From contig NC_037669.1 of NCBI RefSeq assembly GCF_003255815.1, positions 125,759,152-125,823,151 on the forward strand: a stretch of DNA of 64,000 nt, written 5' to 3'. A program made the translations under genes and the position numbers. This stretch comes from Theropithecus gelada. Its lineage: Eukaryota > Chordata > Mammalia > Primates > Cercopithecidae. The notes under the pieces are model-generated. The model saw only the letters and a program-made list of their open reading frames with translations. It ran no database searches and was not told the origin of the DNA. Positions 56,651 through 64,000 of this stretch are shown one piece after another; position 1 is the first letter of the stretch; the number at the start of each line of letters is the position of its first letter.

Positions 56651-59600
56651 ATTTATTACTGTCTTTATTTTACTGTAGAATAATAACTTGATTAATTGTT
56701 TAAATTGGGCAGACTTTGATCTGAATTATCTGTCTCATTTTCTACATCTCTCCTGTTGGGATGCTAACGTTTATCTCATGGAAGACTTTTTCAGAATTAA
56801 AAGGGATAAAATGTATATCACTTGGTTGCTATTAATACAGTATAAATTTAGAACCAAAAGTGGATTTAGTAATATTTAAAATAATTTAACAGTGACCCAG
56901 TTGGTCAACTGATGATTCAGATTTTGAAATGGAAAAGCCTAATGGCTGCTCACATTTAACCCAAGATTTCATTTAGAACAAGACAGACATTTTCATATAG
57001 AGTTGAGGTTACAAACTATGGGGGGGAAAAAGAAGGTTTTCCTGGAAAATCTAATTTTTCCTCTGAGAATTAAATCAGTGGCCCTAGCCATGAACTCTCT
57101 GGAATCATATGTAATATAAACTATAACTTAAAGGCATTTCCATAAACAGCAAACCATGAAATCATGCCACAAGAATGACAGACTGATTTGGTCAAGCTAT
57201 TCATCTTGCACATAGTTTATTCAATAGTAATGTTTGAGTTCATTGAGAAACATATCCATGAATTGGATGCTTGTATCTTGCTGCGTACAAATTCATATTA
57301 GTCTCTGCACATGAAGTCAGAAGTTTGACTTGAATCCCCTTTCCTCCCAGTTACTAGCTATGGGCCTGTGCATTCATTTCATTAATAAGCAATTCCTTAT
57401 TGAGGGACTGTACACCGTGTAAGGTAGGTGCTGGGTCTCTGGTTCACATGGCAGACACCAACCCCTTCTTCACAGAACTTTTAATCATGGTAATAGTAGT
57501 TGCTGAATGCTCGCCATTAAACGACCAATTACAAAATTATTTCACTAAAGTTTGAATGAGAGCTATTGAAAAAATATATTTTTTTCATACCAAATCAATT
57601 CCTAACTGCAAAGTTTTGAAAACAAAATTGATTCAAAAGAAATTTATGTCCTATGCCACTCACTGGAAAAAAAAAAAAAAAAGCACACATTGTATTAAGT
57701 TTAGAGATGGTTAAATGATGCCAAGTAAAAGAGGTTACTTTCTAGCATTTTCCAAGTGAGCCCTTTTATTAAACATCATTTGTAATTTGAATGTTGCCTC
57801 TTTCAATTTCTTATAATTAGTTAGAATTTATTCCAAGCCACATCATCATATAATCTAAAATAATAACTTCACTGACCATGTGCCGTAATAATTGCTGTCT
57901 GGTTATCAACAGTGATCTATGATGATTGGGTTGATAGTGTTAATGCTGGTCTTTTAAAGTGAGTGCGTCAATATTAATATATTCCAAAAGAGTACCGGCC
58001 AATTAAACGTTCAGGGAATTTTATCCTAATTTGGTTGCTGTGCATTCCACTATGTTTTAATTTCTCAGTTGTTAATAAATATAACCTAATCTTGTTGATC
58101 TACCTGTCATCAAATAGCACTGTAATTTCACATGCCAGAATTTAGCATCTTAAATAAATGTCTTTAAGATAACCAACTCAATAACTAAATACGAAATGTT
58201 TTCTGCAGGAATGAAATACTACTTACACTCCATCTGGAGTACTTTCATCAACTCAAATCTATCTTATTGCTTACAAAAATAATCATTATACCTGAAGTTT
58301 TTTTTAAGTTATCTGAAAACTTTTTTTGTCATATTTTCATTCTTTATCACTTGTTGAGAAATTTTAGTAAGTTGCTGAATCAGAGAATCTCCTTCTTTCA
58401 AATTAAGTTGTTATTACAAAATCTAATCATTCATGTCATCACTCGTAGTGATTCAACACATTAAAACTATAGCTCTCTGGCACTAACATCAAGAATCATA
58501 TGCTTCCCTTTAACACTATAGTATCTTCTGTTGAAGCTGTTACAATATTCCTGGAAATGGTTTAGCTTGTCTGTGTGATACATTTTCATTAAAAATATCT
58601 CATTTAGAATAAGTCATAGTGATTCAACTGATGTCTGCAAAAGACATTAACATACATAGTCAATAAGCATTAATATTATGTTTAATACAGAGTGTATCAC
58701 TCAATATATTGACATCACTTTGCGGACAAAAATATTCTGTTGATATTACAGAAAGTATTCACAATTATTTAATGTCACTTAAATATTTTGCATAATGCAA
58801 GATGTTAAGCCTTTATTTTAAAAGAAAGTAACACTTGGCTTTTGTGATTTTCTTGAGCATTCAAAATGAAATGCTCTGACTTTAGAAAAAAATGTCCCTA
58901 CCACTTCTATTTGACAGCATAGCCATATTTGAAAAATGATGTAAGATTCAGCAAGGTCCAAAAGAACAGAATTAGCTTTATAAGGACATGTTGGGAAAGT
59001 ATTTTTTCCATGATAATATTGCACAAAACAAATACACATACTTATTAAGTCATTGAAACAGACATGAGAGAAAAGACAGTTAAAATAACTATCTGTCATA
59101 GTAATTATTAATGATGAAATCTTAGATGGGATTCTGTCCAATTAGTTTCTGGGACTCTCAAGTTCTGCATAAATTTGATAAAATTTGCTTGTTTGCATCG
59201 TGATTTTTCTGAGGCTCTCTTTCCTGGGCAAATCTCCAGATTGGCAAGCTCAAGCAGATTTTAAAATAGCCTTTCCATATATCACCCACACTTGTCCTGC
59301 TTGGGAATGGATTGACGTTTGAGCTTTGAGGGTTGTAACTAAGCTGCTTTACTCTGCAGAAAAGTTCATTTTACTTCAGCTGTTGCAGATACCGCCCTTA
59401 CCTCCCACTAATTCAGTGTTTTCCAATTGTTTCAGCCTGCGTCTAACGGCTCAAGCACACCATTCGAGGTTCACAGTAAAAGAATGCCATGAAGAGTAAC
59501 TTTTCCAAACTCATTCTTCACTCTTGACATGTTATATAACTTTCCTACATGGATAAAGTATAATAATACTTTTATTTTTCTTTCCAGTTCAGATAGGGAA

Positions 59601-59919
59601 CTGCTATACTGTCCAATCTGATGTCTGTTTCTAACCTTTAAACATTTAATTTATTCTTATTAATGAGGTTTAATCTTTATAATCTAATTTGTAAAATAAT
59701 TTAAAAATTTTTGAATGATCTCAATCAATCCATGTATTTTATTTTCTAAGAGTAAAACTTTCTTAAAAAGCATAGAGAAGGTAGAAGAGGATCTCAAAAT
59801 ATAAATTAAAAGTACGAATCTAAAATCTGGCAGCACCTATCACATACAAAATGCAACTTAATATATTTCATTTGGGCATGACTAGTACTAATAGCAGACC
59901 ATTAATGAGGTCTAGATCA
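56651..59919. other. Repeat-poor AT-rich block
   Basis: Over 3 kb with no gene or confident repeat. Possible antisense L2 3' trace at 57375-57500 ('taggtgctgggtctctggttcac' in pieces). An A-run at 57666-57682. The part 57720-58200 is unusually rich in TAAT/ATTA motifs. Confidence 0.35.
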
Positions 59920-60118
59920 TAGGCTCATAGAATGTTAGAATAGACCTAGAAAGAATCTACAAGTGGATCTAGGTCAAAACTCCTACCTCTTCACTTTCAA
60001 GAAGAGGAAAATGATTCTCATAGAGCTAAATGCTTGGCTAAAGTCAGATAACTACTTACAGAGCAGAAATTAAACCCAGGGCCTCCTAATTTCTGTGCCA
60101 TTGTACTTTTTCCTAAGA
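59920..60118 (-). mobile_element. MIR-class ancient SINE, antisense
   Basis: 'cataggctcatagaatgtta' (59918-59937), 'aagaggaaaatgattctcat' (60002-60021), 'agaaattaaacccagggcct' (60065-60084) keep the order of an antisense MIR/MIR-like SINE. Confidence 0.65.
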
Positions 60119-61449
60119 ATAATAAGTGTAGCTTATGTAATCCTTTATTTACAGCAAAAGTAGCCCCACATACATGTCCTTTGACAGTGGATAAAGATCA
60201 TCACCTTCATATTAAATAGCAAGTTTTATTACTTACACACTGATTAAGAGAAGGACTAAAGTACATGATTTTCCACTTGCTCACTAGGTTACACCCAATG
60301 ATTTTTCATTGTTTTATTTCATAACCAAAACAAGAAAAGTGGTGAAATAGTATTTAGTTCATATAAGTTTCCAGCAAATATGTATGAAAATGGTTTAAGT
60401 GTATATTCCAATGAGTTAAACAATAGTTTCAGTGTTGATAATATGTTTGCTCTAGAGAAGAATATAGTAGTTGATAAGACCATTTTGTGAGCCAGAATAA
60501 CTGAATTCAGACACCACAGTTTACTCATATGTTAATGAAAATAGATTAATGAAAGTACTGACCTCACAGGGATATCTGATGAAATGTGTTAATATGGCTA
60601 TGTCGATATTTTTATCAACCACCATTACTATTTTTTCAAAGGTTTGTAGTAACAAACTGTTTTAAAAACAATGACTACATTATGTTCATGATAATCTGTT
60701 CTCTATGAAGGATACATTATTTTAATAAAATATTTACTGGCAAATTGCGTCTGAGGCATTTTTTGGTTGAAGTTAGAACCATAAGCAATAAGATTTCAAC
60801 ATTAAAAATGTATGGTATATAAATGACTTTATACTAAGCTCCAGCTAAAAATAATTGCTGATCAAGGTGTTAAAATTTAAAAATGTAAAATAAAAAGTTT
60901 TCTCCCATATGTCCCCTATGGCTTACTGACATCATATTCTCCCTCACTTTACTTGTATGAAAAAAAAGTATATTGAACAAGATAATCTCTAAGAAATTTC
61001 CAGTCCTAAAGCTTTAATTGCATTTCTTGATTTTATGTCTCATTTTCAAAGGAAGCTTTTGCACTCTCAGAAATAGGTAACAAAGTAAATGTTTGCTAAA
61101 AAGTAAGCATTTCAGCTTTAAGTAATAGATAAATTTAAGTAATAGATAGATTTAAGTGTTTCAGGTTTAAGTAACAGATAGATCATCTTTTGGATTTTTC
61201 TAAATGTTAGGTTTCCAAAAAGAACACAGCGGCAATTTAGTATATAGAATAGCTTTGTTGAAAGTGAATGATAGGGTACCTGTGTAAACATTTAGTGAAA
61301 TTAGAATCCTGAAAATTATTTTAGACAGATAAATTTAGACAGTAAATATGGGGTTAAATCACAGGAAACATTTCATAAGAAACAATGTTTACTCTAAGAC
61401 CAGTATTTTCCGGAGCTTTTCATTTATGTTATAGAAGCCATTTCTCACC
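60119..61449. other. Unassigned AT-rich sequence with a short tandem repeat
   Basis: No gene or repeat family recognised except the imperfect tandem at 61117-61182. Confidence 0.35.
61117..61182 (+). repeat. Imperfect 17-base tandem repeat
   Basis: Three clear units of the form 'tttaagtaatagataga' with a divergent fourth between them ('tttaagtgtttcagg'). Confidence 0.75.
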
Positions 61450-61996
61450 TCGTTAGTTGGAATTCTCCAGAGAAACAGAACCAGTAGTACGTATATATAG
61501 AGAGAGGCTTATTTATTAGAAAGGAATTGGCTTACATGGTTGTGAAAGCTGAAAAGTTCCAAGATCTGTAGTCAGTAAGCTGGAGTTCCGGAAGAGTCAA
61601 TGGTGTAGTCCCAGTCTGACTCCAAAGGACTAAGAACAAGTAGAGTTGATAATGTGTGTTTTAGTTCAGGGACCAGCAGGATTGAGAGCCAGGAAAGGAT
61701 GATGTTTAGTTTGAGTCTGAAGGCAGAAAAAAAAGGTACATGTCCCGGTTCAAAGTAGTCAGGCAGGAGGACTTCCCCCGTTACTCAGCATTTTTGTTCT
61801 AGTAAGGCCTTCAACTGATTGGATGAGCCCCACCCACATTGTTGGGTGGGGGAAGGCAGCAAACTACTACACTCAGTCTACAAAAATGTTCATTTCATCC
61901 AGAAACAACCTCACAGACACATCCAGATTAACATTTAATCAAATGCCTTGGTGTGCCATGACCCAGTAAAGTTGAGACATAAAATTAACTATCACA
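61450..61996 (-). mobile_element. MLT2-type ERVL LTR, antisense
   Basis: 'tctccagagaaacagaacca' (61464-61483), 'cttatttattagaaaggaat', 'tgattggatgagccccaccc' (61815-61834), and end 'aaaattaactatcaca' (61981-61996) are the antisense MLT2 order. Nearly complete. Confidence 0.82.
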
Positions 61997-64000
61997 CTCA
62001 CCTTCCTAAAAGTGACTGGGTATTATACTGGTGCACCCTTTCTCTCTCTCCACCTTACAACCCATGGTTGAAGGTGCACAAAAAGCCCTGCTTTCCGACT
62101 TCAGGGAATGACAAACTGTCTCATCATTTGTGGTCCAAGTTCACAGGGGATCAGAACGAACTTAGTCTTCACCTGAAAGCACATCTTTGCAGCTCCTTCT
62201 CCTTCTCCACATTGCTTCCATCACTCCCTTACTTGTTTCTCCTGAAAGCACTATCTTAATAAATCAATAGCGTAAAATTTCCTATTGCAGGTCTGCTTCT
62301 AGGGAACCAGACGTAAATAATAGCTTTGCAGCCTTTGGAAAAACTGTGGGAGAAGTCCAAGAAGGTAAAGAGTATTTATACTTTTTTCAACCTCTCCTCA
62401 GCAAATCTTCAGTTATCTATTTTTAAAATTTAAACTTTAATTTTATATAAGTATATGAGTTTTACATATATACAGACTAATGTACATCAAAGTATATAGC
62501 AATTCTTACATAAATTAATATTCAATATTTTTGTTACAATTTGTAGTTATACCTATCCTCTACACTTTGTCTATATGGTTTTTAAAAGTGGAAGGTCTTT
62601 ATACAGCATTTAAAATGTGAGAACATGTAAACAAGCATCCAATGGAGAATCAAGGAGTGAGACTGGATCTATAAGGGAAAGAAATATAATATTCTTGATA
62701 TTCTTTAAAATTGCCACTCAAAGTAGAATCTTCCAAGACTAAAGTCAACAGATCTTCTTTCCCATATCCTGTCTTCTGCTGTATCATGGTTAACTCATGT
62801 GGCCTCTCATCTATGATGAGATCTGGTATGAATCATAATAGTATGCTCATAGACATGCCCATGCTCATGGACATACCTCTTGTATCTGTTATCTGCTTTG
62901 TTTCCTTTTTTCTTTTTGCTAAGGTAACTTTTTCCAAACCATGTCCTCAGTTGGCTAATATTTCATAATTAAGACCCTTCAGTTGGTTGACCATTACGTA
63001 CGGATTTTGATTGCCTTTCTTCTGTATTTTCGCAATAAGCTAATTATCACTGCATGCACAAGGGCTTATTGGCTACACAATCATTAGAGTAATATATTAT
63101 AGTTAAATACTCTAACAATGTAATTATAGATGCACACAGATAGAAGATAGTATTTACAAAATGTGAATTATAAATCATTGAAAGAAACACATTCTGTTTA
63201 ATTCTGAATGTAAACAAATGTAAACCAGACTGTTTAACCATATCTGTGTATCCCATGCTTGATCTAAGGGTGTCTTGCACTACCTTATAATGAACCAGAT
63301 AAAAAGTAGATTAGCATTCCCTTTTTGCTTTTCCTATTTTCATTTTATTTAATAAAAATTGCATGAACACTGAACTTATCTATTTACTCCCTTATAGTTG
63401 AAACAATCTAAAATAGTGAAAGAACCATGAATTACAGAAACCAGTAAGTACAACCATTAATTCAGAAGAGTTAGCCAAATATATGATAAAGTCCTCGGCC
63501 ATTACAACTCTGAGTGTGATCCATGAACAGTAATTTCTCAAGATGCCCTATAGGGGAGAAACTTTTTTTCATGTTCAAATAGATTAGGGAAATACTGTTT
63601 GTTATACCTACAATTTTAGACATCACACTTTGCATTGGTATATTAAATATTCTAAGCTGTTCTCATTTAAGCTGAAGCAAAGCTAATCTAAATGAGAAAC
63701 AACAACAACAAAATCCTGTTTAATGTTATTTAACAAACTATTACAAACAATGGACTTTGTGTATTATTTGTAACTAACACTTATTTATAAAACTTGAGTT
63801 CCGTGTATCATATTTGGGGTAATAAAAGTTAATGTATTACATAAGAAAACAAAATTATTTAGGAGTTAGAGCATGGTTACTCATTTTTAAACAAAAGGAT
63901 AAACAAATAATCAGTACTTGAATCTCCTTAATTTAAGTAACTAACTTAATGAATAGAGCCTATTCTCAGATAGTTTTAATGATAGAAAAAGGCTTCGTCA
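61997..64000. other. Unassigned AT-rich sequence
   Basis: No gene, RNA or repeat family recognised to the end of the window. Confidence 0.35.

Noticed and set aside
58818..59141. 107-codon minus-strand frame
   Set aside because: No domain or context; cannot be supported as a gene from sequence alone.

Overview
The window is nuclear DNA of a primate, most likely an Old World monkey (Cercopithecidae). The evidence is the interspersed repeats. The Alu at 19853-20166 carries AluY-type sequence with variants I associate with Old World monkey AluYR subfamilies (minus-strand reading 'cggcttgagccaccgcg' type end and a 'cctcgcccggctag' middle). A young LINE-1 3' end at 11421-11727 looks like the monkey L1 lineage. 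AluJ/S, L1M/L1P, L2, MIR, MaLR, ERVL and Tigger/MER5 remnants are all typical of primate genomes. I see no protein-coding gene, exon, tRNA, rRNA or known small RNA that I can support; the window reads as an intergenic or long-intronic AT-rich desert. Long open frames lie either in transposon remnants or in simple-sequence tracts.

Layout. 1-8.3 kb: an antisense L2 copy (about 1.37-7.25 kb) broken up by an antisense MaLR-like provirus (itself hit by two Alus and a GGAA microsatellite), another LTR-like piece and a 5'-inverted L1. 8.3-15.5 kb: an antisense ERVL LTR piece, antisense L1ME, then a three-layer nest (MST/THE1-type LTR > twin-primed L1 > second L1), an Alu, and a two-LTR MaLR provirus. 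15.5-23.5 kb: sparse sequence with MIR, an AluJ, a young AluY, an L1ME split by an MLT1 LTR, and two large pyrimidine tracts followed by a MIR. 23.5-29.6 kb: largely repeat-poor AT-rich DNA with one truncated L1. 29.6-38.7 kb: an antisense MLT1-like LTR, antisense L2 copies with Alus, then sense L2 copies, one hit by an inverted L1; next a scrambled L1 interrupted by a solitary ERV LTR. 38.7-51.6 kb: repeat-poor DNA, a Tigger piece with a perfect palindrome, then a long antisense L1M copy containing an Alu and an antisense MaLR provirus; a Tigger/MER44-like element, a sense L1 3' end and more antisense L1M. 51.6-64 kb: mostly unassigned AT-rich DNA with MIR fragments, a MER5 element split by an LTR, antisense MLT1 and MLT2-type LTRs and a Tigger remnant.

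Nothing here works together as a gene system. The interest lies in the insertion history, which can be read directly from target-site duplications and interrupted elements: precise twin-priming joints, nested insertions and microsatellites grown from Alu tails. Family names come from recognition of consensus motifs from memory, without a repeat-library search; subfamily labels are therefore provisional, and most element ends are good to about 10-30 bases.
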